NCBI GenBank assembly: GCA_947627525.1
Contig: CANQWJ010000040.1
Location: 1-9,167, forward strand
DNA: 9,167 nucleotides
Reading direction: 5' to 3'
Origin: an uncultured Bacilli bacterium
GTDB lineage: Bacteria > Bacillota_I > Bacilli_A > RF39 > UBA660
In this document: one piece after another, positions 1 to 6,183 of the stretch
Layout of the letters: each line of letters starts with the position of its first letter
How positions within the stretch are numbered: position 1 is the stretch's first letter
Made by a program: the position numbers and the translations under genes
The notes under the pieces: generated by a model
Seen by the model: only the letters and a program-made list of their open reading frames with translations
The model's database searches: none
Told to the model about the DNA's origin: nothing

Positions 1-263
1 TTATGAAGAACGATATAAGGAGCATTTTCTTCATTGTGTAATATTTCAATATCGTTAATGGGATAAATATTCATTCTCTTCTTAATAGCTTTTAAAAGCG
101 CTTCTTTACTAGCATAAATTCCAGCAATTGTACTAAGATTATTATTTCTTTTTTTTATGTAGTCTAATTCATTAGAAGTAAAATATTTATTTAAAAAATT
201 ATTGTCAGTAATAAGTTTAGAAAATCTATCTATTTCAACTATATCTATACCATTAGAAATCAT
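1..263 (-). CDS. acpS: Holo-[acyl-carrier-protein] synthase, 3'-truncated by window edge
   Basis: This enzyme moves 4'-phosphopantetheine from CoA to the conserved Ser of apo-ACP in the cytoplasm, activating ACP for fatty-acid synthesis. The 87 visible residues begin with the family's opening strand GIDIVEIDRF (residues 5-14), whose D7 is the Mg2+-binding Asp. FTSNEL follows at 28-33, then the second metal motif IAGIYASKEALLKA (46-59) with E54 as catalytic/metal Glu, and the family's DIEI strand at 71-74. Full-length AcpS is about 120 residues, so roughly 30 C-terminal residues lie outside the window. The start at 263 is set by an AGGTGA ribosome binding site and by the fit to the family N-terminus. 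An extended -10 sits only about 18 bp upstream, so the leader is very short. One oddity is that the usual Gly-rich turn after KA is replaced by IKKRMN. Family assignment is firm. Confidence 0.93.
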   Translation of the reverse strand, partial: MISNGIDIVEIDRFSKLITDNNFLNKYFTSNELDYIKKRNNNLSTIAGIYASKEALLKAIKKRMNIYPINDIEILHNEENAPYIVLH

Positions 264-280
264 TTTAATCACCTATAAAG

Positions 281-289
281 ATTATAACA
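281..289 (-). promoter_or_regulatory. Extended -10 promoter element of acpS
   Basis: On the minus strand this reads TGTTATAAT, a perfect TGn extension plus a perfect -10. The acpS start codon lies 18 bp downstream and AGGTGA falls in between. No good -35 hexamer is seen at 16-18 bp, which is tolerated by extended -10 promoters. Confidence 0.7.
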
Positions 290-340
290 TATATTTTTAT
301 AAATTTTATTGGGAATAAGAAATGACAAAATTATTATTTC

Positions 341-369
341 TTGCATTATATATTAATTTATGTTAAAAT
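341..369 (+). promoter_or_regulatory. Sigma-A-type promoter of the 398-700 gene
   Basis: TTGCAT (341-346), a 17-bp spacer, then TAAAAT (364-369) preceded by TG at 361-362, which makes an extended -10. Transcription would start near 376, leaving a leader of about 22 nt that contains the AAGGAGGG site. It is back-to-back with the acpS promoter. Confidence 0.65.
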
Positions 370-397
370 ATAGAACAATTTTAAGGAGGGAAATGCA

Positions 398-700
398 ATG
401 AAAGAGAAAGATTGTACTTCTAATAATATAGTAACAGATGATGGTTTATTTTATTCTAATTTTACAGATTCTTTTAGAGTTGGTTTAGCAATAATTCCTG
501 GAACTGATACTTATTCTGAATATCTTGTTTGGTTGAAAGAAAATTATGGTATAAAAATAAGTAAACCACAAAAGTATCCAGGAATGAAAAAGGATACAAT
601 GTCAGTTGGGGTATATATAGTTAATTACCAAAAGTATTTAAAAGATTTGGAAAGTAAATATGACGTTAAACAAAAAGTAAAGAGAATGAGAATGGATTAG
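398..700 (+). CDS. Small protein of unknown function (100 aa)
   Basis: I do not recognise a family. The reading frame is well supported as a gene: it has a strong AAGGAGGG site 7 nt before the ATG, a plausible extended -10 promoter at 341-369, and codon use like its neighbours. The protein is soluble-looking, with no signal peptide or membrane segment. It has a short polar N-terminus (residues 1-25), a compact middle with a strand-like stretch VGLAIIPG (28-35), an aromatic segment YSEYLVWLKENYGI (39-52), a second strand-like stretch SVGVYIVNY (69-77), and a very basic tail rich in Lys/Arg (84-98). The basic tail might contact nucleic acid, but that is speculation. There is one Cys, C6. A separate weak promoter precedes the next gene, so co-transcription with 780-1301 is possible but not required. 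Confidence 0.75.
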   Translation: MKEKDCTSNNIVTDDGLFYSNFTDSFRVGLAIIPGTDTYSEYLVWLKENYGIKISKPQKYPGMKKDTMSVGVYIVNYQKYLKDLESKYDVKQKVKRMRMD

Positions 701-730
701 AAATATTTAACTATGAAATTCTTTTTTTTA

Positions 731-759
731 TTGCACTTATTCTTAAATTTTTATATATT
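731..759 (+). promoter_or_regulatory. Candidate promoter for the 780-1901 gene pair
   Basis: TTGCAC (731-736), a 17-bp spacer and TATATT (754-759). The -35 resembles the TTGCAT of the upstream promoter. Predicted start is near 766, which would leave a very short leader with AGGA (766-769) almost at its 5' end. The region 701-779 is otherwise T-rich, with no convincing terminator for the preceding gene. Confidence 0.45.
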
Positions 760-779
760 TAAATTAGGAAGTTGATATT

Positions 780-1301
780 ATGGATACAAATATAAAAGCA
801 TATGATTTATTTTGGAAGTTTTATAATAGTGATGAGCATTTTCAAAGTGTTGTAAAAGAAAATATGGAAAAAGGTAAACTTAGATTTTTTGATGATAATG
901 AATGGAACAAAATATGTTCACAAAATTTTGTATCGTTTGTTCCAGATATGAAAGAATTTGTTGATATGTTTACTTTAGGTTATAATATTGGCAATTGTGT
1001 AGGAGCATCTAGGCAGTTGAGTTTCTCTTATGATGATGTTGATATTGTAAGTGGCATATTACCAATTTTAAAAGGAACTTTGAATGCTGAAAAAGAAGGT
1101 GGACATTGTTGGTTAGAGACGCCAACTAAGGTTATTGATACGACACTTATGTTAGTATTTGATAAAGATTTAAAAAAAGATTTTGGTTATGTTGAAGAAC
1201 AACGCATAACATCTTTTCAATTAGGACAAAGTTCTTCTTATCAAGCACGAAAAGAATTTGTTAATGATACATCATTAAAGAAAAAAGATACACAAAAATA
1301 A
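780..1301 (+). CDS. Transglutaminase/papain-like Cys-His-Asp protein (173 aa)
   Basis: The sequence shows three blocks with the order and spacing of a transglutaminase-core catalytic triad. They are GNCVGASRQL (71-80, candidate nucleophile C73 near the start of a helix), GGHCWLET (107-114, candidate H109 followed by an aromatic residue) and KVIDTT (117-122, candidate D120). Transglutaminase-fold and related papain-like enzymes use this Cys...His-aromatic...Asp pattern as peptidases, amidases or cross-linkers. The specific reaction and substrate here are unknown. No signal peptide or membrane segment is visible, so a cytoplasmic role is likely. The N-terminal 70 residues look mostly helical, and the last 20 are basic and probably disordered. 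The ATG at 780 has AGGA 10 nt upstream. The gene lies 18 nt before the NTP phosphatase-like gene and probably shares its transcript. Fold assignment is moderate, from motif inspection only. Confidence 0.6.
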   Translation: MDTNIKAYDLFWKFYNSDEHFQSVVKENMEKGKLRFFDDNEWNKICSQNFVSFVPDMKEFVDMFTLGYNIGNCVGASRQLSFSYDDVDIVSGILPILKGTLNAEKEGGHCWLETPTKVIDTTLMLVFDKDLKKDFGYVEEQRITSFQLGQSSSYQARKEFVNDTSLKKKDTQK

Positions 1302-1319
1302 AACAAAATAGGGGGATTT

Positions 1320-1901
1320 ATGAAAATATTATTAGGTAGTAAAAATCCGAGTAAAAGAAAGAGTTTAGAACTTGCTTTAAAAGAATTAGGAATAGAAGAA
1401 TATGAAATTGTTTGTTATGGTGTTTCGTCGCTTGTTAATGAAAGACCTATTGGTTATGAAATAATTAGAGGTGCTGATAATCGCAATCAAGGATTAAAAA
1501 GGGTTGCCAAACAAGAACAAATTACTTATGATTATTTATGTTCAATAGAGGGTGGATATACAGTTGATGAAAATGGGCTTCCTTTTATCGTTACTTATTG
1601 TATTGTTGAAGATAGTAATGGAAAAAAATCTACAGGAAAATCATTAGGGCTTCGTTTGACTAAGGAAATGTTTGATTATGTGAAAAGTGGTAAATCTTTA
1701 AATAAATTGATAGAAGAAATAGTTGGTGGGGAAAACAATAAACAGAATGGTGGTATAACAGCTTATTTAACTAATAATTTATTAAGTCGCGAAAAAGTTG
1801 ATAAAGATGCCGTTATATCAAGTTTTGCGTCATTCATTTTTAGTGAAAAAAGAAAAGAATTAAATGAAAAAGTAAAAGCGAAAAAAATTAGTAGTACTTA
1901 A
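1320..1901 (+). CDS. Inosine/xanthosine triphosphatase-like protein (YjjX/DUF84 family)
   Basis: Members of this family hydrolyse non-canonical purine nucleoside triphosphates (ITP, XTP) and keep them out of nucleic acids. Family motifs appear in the right order: the N-terminal nucleotide-binding loop GSKNPSKRK (6-14), GADNRNQG (51-58, matching the family's GAxNR), SIEGGY (75-80, matching GIExGi), a central strand pair around PFIVTYCIVED (88-98), and the C-terminal NGGITAYLTNNLLSR (143-157, matching GxIgxLTxgxxxR). Its 193 residues compare with about 170-180 for typical members; the extra is a Lys-rich C-terminal tail (about 175-193). The start is supported by GGGGGA directly upstream. Its stop codon lies inside an intrinsic terminator hairpin, so it is the last gene of its transcript. 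Several consensus residues are changed (for example S75 where Gly is common), so exact substrate specificity is uncertain. Confidence 0.82.
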   Translation: MKILLGSKNPSKRKSLELALKELGIEEYEIVCYGVSSLVNERPIGYEIIRGADNRNQGLKRVAKQEQITYDYLCSIEGGYTVDENGLPFIVTYCIVEDSNGKKSTGKSLGLRLTKEMFDYVKSGKSLNKLIEEIVGGENNKQNGGITAYLTNNLLSREKVDKDAVISSFASFIFSEKRKELNEKVKAKKISST

Positions 1902-1917
1902 AAAAGTGCTACTTTTT
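1890..1917 (+). terminator. Rho-independent terminator after the YjjX-like gene
   Basis: AGTAGTACTT (1890-1899) pairs with AAGTGCTACT (1904-1913) as a 10-bp stem with one G-U pair and an AAAA loop, followed by TTTT. The left arm overlaps the stop codon of the preceding gene. Confidence 0.8.
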
Positions 1918-1920
1918 AAC

Positions 1921-1935
1921 TGACTTAATAAGTCA
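1921..1935 (+). promoter_or_regulatory. Perfect 15-bp palindrome; candidate operator of the XRE-ABC operon
   Basis: TGACTTA (1921-1927), a central A, then TAAGTCA (1929-1935): a perfect 7-bp inverted repeat. It abuts the -35-like TTGTTT at 1936 of the promoter for a gene whose product carries an XRE DNA-binding domain. XRE dimers typically bind short palindromes in their own promoters. It could instead act in RNA as a second, weaker terminator hairpin, because a T-run (1939-1945) follows; the two roles are compatible. Confidence 0.5.
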
Positions 1936-1963
1936 TTGTTTTTTTAGATAATTTTTATATAAT
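1936..1963 (+). promoter_or_regulatory. Promoter of the XRE-ABC/permease operon
   Basis: TTGTTT (1936-1941), a 16-bp spacer and a perfect TATAAT (1958-1963). The start site would fall near 1970, leaving only about 13 nt before the ATG at 1983, with GAGGTGA in the leader. The -35 overlaps the T-run that follows the upstream palindrome, so termination and initiation signals are packed together. Confidence 0.6.
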
Positions 1964-1982
1964 TTTCTTATGAGGTGAAATT

Positions 1983-2945
1983 ATGAATCAAGAGAAAATG
2001 GGCAAATTTATTGCGGAACTTCGTATGGAACAAGGTTATACTCAAAAAGAAATAGGGGATAAATTAGGCATAACGGATAATTCTGTATCAAAATGGGAAA
2101 GAGGAATAAATGCTCCTGATATATATTATTTAAAAGAGTTGGCGGAAATTTTTCATGTTACTGTTCAAGAACTTTTAAATGGTGAAAGAAACTTTAAGAA
2201 GAAAGAAATAGATAAAGAACATCATAGTAAAATTTTAGAAGTTAAGAGTTTATCTAAGTCTTTTGGTAAGAGAAAAGTATTAAAAAATATTACTTTTGAT
2301 ATTTATGAAGGAGATATTGTCGGTTTAATTGGACCTAATGGTGCTGGTAAAACGACGCTTATTAAAACGATTTTAAGTCTTTATAAAAAAGATACTGGTA
2401 GTGTTAAAATTTGCGGTTATGATAATAAAAAGAATTTAGAAGAAGCTCTTTCTAAAACAGGTTCAATTATTGAAAATCCAGATTTATATCAAAATATTAG
2501 TGGACGAAAGAATCTAAAGATAACAGCTCTTATCAATGATATAAAAGATAAAGAATACATTGAGAAAATGATTAAGTTTGTCAAACTTGAAGATCGTATT
2601 GATGATAAAGTAAAAAAGTATTCATTAGGTATGAAACAGCGTTTAGGACTTGCGAATGCCCTTATTAAGAGACCAAAACTTTTAATATTAGATGAACCAA
2701 CAAATGGTTTAGACCCATTAGGAATAAAAGAATTAAGGGGTATTTTAAGAAAGATTTCCCGTGAAGAAAATATGAGTATTTTGATTAGTAGTCATATTTT
2801 ATCAGAAGTTGAAAATATATGCGATCGTATTCTCATAATTGATGAAGGTAAAGTAAATAGTGAATTTGGTATTGAAGAAGTTAAATATAAAAATATCAGT
2901 TTAGAAGAGGAATATTTTTCTAAGACTGAGAAAGACAAAAAATAG
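1983..2945 (+). CDS. XRE-type HTH domain fused to BcrA-like ABC transporter ATPase
   Basis: One 320-aa polypeptide combines two domains. Residues about 6-66 form a Cro/CI (XRE) helix-turn-helix: TQKEIGDKLGI (20-30) with recognition helix TDNSVSKWERG (31-41), then the usual LAEIFHVTVQELL. Residues about 84-312 are a complete ABC ATPase: Walker A GPNGAGKTT (117-125), signature SLGMKQ (214-219), Walker B LLILDEPT (233-240), D-loop GLDP (242-245) and H-loop H271. The Q-loop position holds Glu (E164 in IIENPDLY), and the C-terminus EEEYF resembles BcrA-type ATPases, which power export of or immunity to bacitracin and lantibiotics. The ATPase presumably energises the two permeases encoded 7 nt and further downstream, while the HTH may repress this operon through the palindrome at 1921-1935; that coupling is inference. 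The start is supported by GAGGTGA and the HTH N-terminus. No frameshift separates the domains. Confidence 0.92.
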   Translation: MNQEKMGKFIAELRMEQGYTQKEIGDKLGITDNSVSKWERGINAPDIYYLKELAEIFHVTVQELLNGERNFKKKEIDKEHHSKILEVKSLSKSFGKRKVLKNITFDIYEGDIVGLIGPNGAGKTTLIKTILSLYKKDTGSVKICGYDNKKNLEEALSKTGSIIENPDLYQNISGRKNLKITALINDIKDKEYIEKMIKFVKLEDRIDDKVKKYSLGMKQRLGLANALIKRPKLLILDEPTNGLDPLGIKELRGILRKISREENMSILISSHILSEVENICDRILIIDEGKVNSEFGIEEVKYKNISLEEEYFSKTEKDKK

Positions 2946-2952
2946 GTGCATT

Positions 2953-4566
2953 ATGAAAATATTTAATTTAGTTAAAAGTGAATTCGTTAAAAACTATAGT
3001 TTAAAAAAACTACTCTTCATTATTTTAGTAATTACCATTTTTGGTGTTGGTCTAGTTGAATTTACTAATAGGTTTTATCAAAAAGATACTGGTGATAATT
3101 ATGCTTACTTTCATTTTGATGAGTATGAATATAAAGAATTAAGTGCTAAAGAAAATAAAACTTTTGAGGAAGAATACAAATTGTATGAAATGAATATTGC
3201 CAAAGAAATGAATGAATACATTGTAAAAAATAAAGTTTCATCTTCTGATTATGATTGGCGCAATAGACTATTGATGGAAATTAACTTTTATTTGGATAAT
3301 AATTATCTTGATAAATTAATTCTTGATAATATTGACAATTCTTTTATAAAAAATATTTGTTCAAATGATAGTTATAAACCAACGGAATTTGGTGATGGTT
3401 ATGCATCGAGTTTTGTAGCGCAAATCGCAACAAGATGTGATCATTATAATGATAAAGATTTAGATAAGAAAATTGCTGAACGAGAAAAGATGATTGAGGA
3501 TGATTCTAAATTATTGAAAGAAAATAAATACTATTTATATTTACAATATTTAGTTGATCAGGGTATGACTTATCCTGATGAAGTGGAGGTAGCTAAACTA
3601 GTCATTGATAAAAAAGTAGAAGATGTAAATGATTGGCGAGCATTATCTTTTTTACAATACAGTAACTTACCAATTAGTGATATCAGTGATGAAAAAACTT
3701 ATAATGAAAGTTATGCGACATATGGTTATTCTTCCTATGAAGATTATGTTAGATATCAAAAGATATTAAAAAAAGATGCGGAAAAAGATAAAAAGATTAT
3801 TTTATATAGTTTAAAAAATGATATTAAACATGATTTAGTCTTTGATAAAACGACTTATTCAGGAATGATTAATAATTCTTTTGACTACATCACTAGTAAA
3901 ACAATGGTTAATCAATCTTTTCATTTGACAATTATTGTTCTAATTCTAGTATGTATTACAAGTAGTGGTATTGTAAGTAATGAGCATAGTAAGGGAACGA
4001 TTAAAAATATTATTACAACACCCGTTAAGAGATATAAGATTTTACTTAGTAAATTTATTTATTTAATTCTACATACATATATCATCTGGTTAATTGGTGT
4101 CGTTGTTTTGAGTATTTATGCTGGAATTAAATTTGGTTTTACTGATTTAATTACACCTAAACTCATCTATTCAGGTGGGAAAGTCGTTGAAGTAAATTAT
4201 TATCTATATCTATTGAAAGACTTGTTTTTCGCAAGTATCCCGGTCATTGCTTTTTTAAGTATTTTATTCTTTTTATCAACTGTTACTTTAAATACAGCTT
4301 TAACGACAAGTGTTATGACAATTCTAGCAATAATCCCATCAATTTTATATTTTATGTGTTCACATTTTAATTTAAATTTTCTTATATATACACCACTACC
4401 ATATTTTGATTGTGGATTTATATTTAATAAACATGAGTTTTATACTGATATCCTAAAGAAAGTCAATATGAATTTAGGTATAGGAATAGTTGCTTCTTTA
4501 ATTACTATTATTGTTTTTTATGGTATTACTAATGTCATCTACATAAAAAAGGATATTAAGAGTTAG
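2953..4566 (+). CDS. ABC-2 type permease with large extracytoplasmic domain (paralogue 1)
   Basis: This is a membrane subunit of the exporter powered by the preceding ATPase. The 537-aa protein starts with a short amphipathic stretch and one membrane helix (about 20-36). A hydrophilic domain of about 280 residues (40-320) follows, and topologically must lie outside the cell. Five more helices are seen at roughly 323-341, 366-391, 418-442, 446-468 and 508-528. After the second helix comes the cytoplasmic motif EHSKGTIKNIITTPVKRYKI (344-363), typical of NatB/BcrB-like ABC-2 permeases. The outer domain contains C136 and C162, matched in the second permease, and a shared block KLLKENKYYLYL (186-197). 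The ribosome binding site TAGGTG overlaps the previous stop codon and the gap is 7 nt, so translational coupling is likely. BcrB and LanE/G permeases usually lack such an outer domain. Substrate unknown. Confidence 0.88.
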   Translation: MKIFNLVKSEFVKNYSLKKLLFIILVITIFGVGLVEFTNRFYQKDTGDNYAYFHFDEYEYKELSAKENKTFEEEYKLYEMNIAKEMNEYIVKNKVSSSDYDWRNRLLMEINFYLDNNYLDKLILDNIDNSFIKNICSNDSYKPTEFGDGYASSFVAQIATRCDHYNDKDLDKKIAEREKMIEDDSKLLKENKYYLYLQYLVDQGMTYPDEVEVAKLVIDKKVEDVNDWRALSFLQYSNLPISDISDEKTYNESYATYGYSSYEDYVRYQKILKKDAEKDKKIILYSLKNDIKHDLVFDKTTYSGMINNSFDYITSKTMVNQSFHLTIIVLILVCITSSGIVSNEHSKGTIKNIITTPVKRYKILLSKFIYLILHTYIIWLIGVVVLSIYAGIKFGFTDLITPKLIYSGGKVVEVNYYLYLLKDLFFASIPVIAFLSILFFLSTVTLNTALTTSVMTILAIIPSILYFMCSHFNLNFLIYTPLPYFDCGFIFNKHEFYTDILKKVNMNLGIGIVASLITIIVFYGITNVIYIKKDIKS

Positions 4567-4576
4567 AGGTGATAAT

Positions 4577-6151
4577 ATGAAATTTATTAATTTAATTAGA
4601 AGTGAATTTATAAAGAACTATAGTATTAAAAAATTATTATTAATAATATTAACAATGCTTATATCAGTACTTGTCATAGGAGAATATTTTTTATTAATAC
4701 AGAGACCACAAAGTAATAGATCTTATAAAATTACAATAGATCATTTAGATCAAGAATATCAACAATTATTAAGTAAAGAAAATAAAAATATTAATGATGA
4801 ATTTGAATTATATTATTATAAAGCTCAAATAGAAATTGAAAAATATTTCTATGAAAATAAAATAGATCAAGATTGGCATGAAGAACTAATATGGTCAATT
4901 TTTGATAGATTGATGGAAAATAAAGTTATAGATATAATTAAAAATTATCCTGATCAAATAAATTTAGATAATATATGTAATTCCAATATTGTTAATAATG
5001 ATACAAGAATTTATAGGGAGGCAAGGGAATTATGTGATAATCATGATAATATTGATGATATTGAAAATGAAAATAATAGAGTTATTGATGATTATAAGAA
5101 ACTTTTAAAAGAGAATAAATATTATTTATATTTATCATATCAAATTTCTAATGACTTTAATGAATCAAAAAGTTCAGGTAAAATGGAACTCGCTAAAACA
5201 ATAATTGATGAAAAAATAGAAGATGCTTCAGATTTTAGAGTATTGAATTATCTTCAGTATTCAGAACCAGTAAAATGTGATTCAATTGATGATGATTTTA
5301 TAATTTTTGAAACAGAAGAAGAAAAAGAAGAATATATCAAAAAATGTTTTAGAATGGAAAAAGTTGATAAATCTATAGAAAAGAGTGCCATAATTCTTTA
5401 TAGTAGCAAACACAATATTCCACATGATATCTCTTATTCAGATTGGCGTGGACCAGATCATAGTGATACTTATACAACTAGTAAACATTTGACTAATAAA
5501 GTATTTCATTTATCGATTGTCGTCATTATTTTAGTTGCGATTACTAGTAGTGGTATTATTAGTGGTGAACACAATAAAGGAACGATTAAGAATTTAATTT
5601 CTTCCCCTGTTAAAAGATGGAAAATATTACTTAGTAAGTTCATTTATTTGATTTTACATATGTATATCATTTGGTTAATTGGTCTAATCATAATGTATTT
5701 TTATGCCGGCTTTAGACTAGGATTTAACGATTTATTATTACCAAAACTTGTCTATACTGGTAGTAAGGTTGTAGAAGTAAATTATTTCTTATATTTATTA
5801 ATTCAGATGCTTGTTTCTGGTATTCCTGTCATTGCGTGTTTGAGTATTCTTCTCTTCTTATCAACAGTTACTTTAAATACCGCTGTTACAGCATCCATCA
5901 CAAGTATTTTAGGAATTATGCCACCAATTCTTTTCTACATCTGTTCTAATTTTGAAATAAAGAGTTTGATCTATTTACCATTTATGTATTTTGATTGTGG
6001 ACTTATATATGATGCTGGCGAGTGGTACATACGAATTCTTGATCAATTTGACCTTTCGCTTGGTGGAGGTATCATCATATCTTTAATTACCATCTTCGTT
6101 TTATATGTGACGACAAATATCGTTTACATAAAGAGAGATATTAAAAATTAA
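4577..6151 (+). CDS. ABC-2 type permease with large extracytoplasmic domain (paralogue 2)
   Basis: This 524-aa protein is a tandem paralogue of the preceding permease and probably its heterodimer partner. Both start alike (MKFINLIRSEFIKNYSIKKL here). The layout matches: one helix (about 20-40), an outer domain of about 270 residues (42-308), then helices near 310-328, 353-377, 404-428, 432-455 and 496-518. The cytoplasmic motif EHNKGTIKNLISSPVKRWKI is at 331-350. The outer domain shares C134 and C153 and the KLLKENKYYLYL block (175-186), but adds a second Cys pair, C234 and C257, absent from paralogue 1. The membrane half is very similar to paralogue 1, and the outer domain is clearly more diverged. 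AGAGGTG precedes the ATG and the intergenic gap is 10 nt. The operon ends here at a terminator shared with the convergent gene. Confidence 0.88.
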   Translation: MKFINLIRSEFIKNYSIKKLLLIILTMLISVLVIGEYFLLIQRPQSNRSYKITIDHLDQEYQQLLSKENKNINDEFELYYYKAQIEIEKYFYENKIDQDWHEELIWSIFDRLMENKVIDIIKNYPDQINLDNICNSNIVNNDTRIYREARELCDNHDNIDDIENENNRVIDDYKKLLKENKYYLYLSYQISNDFNESKSSGKMELAKTIIDEKIEDASDFRVLNYLQYSEPVKCDSIDDDFIIFETEEEKEEYIKKCFRMEKVDKSIEKSAIILYSSKHNIPHDISYSDWRGPDHSDTYTTSKHLTNKVFHLSIVVIILVAITSSGIISGEHNKGTIKNLISSPVKRWKILLSKFIYLILHMYIIWLIGLIIMYFYAGFRLGFNDLLLPKLVYTGSKVVEVNYFLYLLIQMLVSGIPVIACLSILLFLSTVTLNTAVTASITSILGIMPPILFYICSNFEIKSLIYLPFMYFDCGLIYDAGEWYIRILDQFDLSLGGGIIISLITIFVLYVTTNIVYIKRDIKN

Positions 6152-6183
6152 AAAAAGCAGTTTTTAACTACTTTTTCTTTTTT
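6143..6183. terminator. Bidirectional terminator between the permease operon and the PAP2 gene
   Basis: AAAAAGCAGT (6152-6161) faces ACTACTTTTT (6167-6176) around a TTTTA loop. Read on the minus strand the one imperfect pair is a G-U wobble, followed by seven T residues. Read on the plus strand it is a C-A mismatch, followed by a T-rich run (6178-6183). It should therefore work better for the minus-strand gene, whose stop codon (6164-6166) is inside it. Confidence 0.7.

Larger units (their letters stand above)
2953..6151 (+). repeat. Ancient tandem gene duplication (two permease copies)
   Basis: The two permease genes are diverged direct duplicates. The clearest DNA-level block is 3955-4098 versus 5540-5683, both 144 bp with no indel and most positions identical; it encodes the second membrane helix end, the EHxKGTIKN loop and the third helix. 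Similarity at the protein level runs the whole length, weakest in the outer domain (around residues 38-130). Confidence 0.75.

Noticed and set aside
264..397. Possible riboswitch or leader RNA between acpS and the 100-aa gene
   Set aside because: Promoters on both strands sit close to the start codons, leaving leaders of about 10-22 nt, too short for a structured RNA; no conserved motif was recognised.
701..779. Possible terminator after the 100-aa gene (T-run 721-729)
   Set aside because: The T-run exists, but no stable GC-containing hairpin precedes it; only weak AT pairings can be drawn.
780..1301. Toxin-antitoxin pair formed by the 100-aa protein and the Cys-His-Asp protein
   Set aside because: There is no overlap between the genes, no recognisable antitoxin DNA-binding domain, and the spacing (79 bp with its own promoter) does not resemble a TA module.
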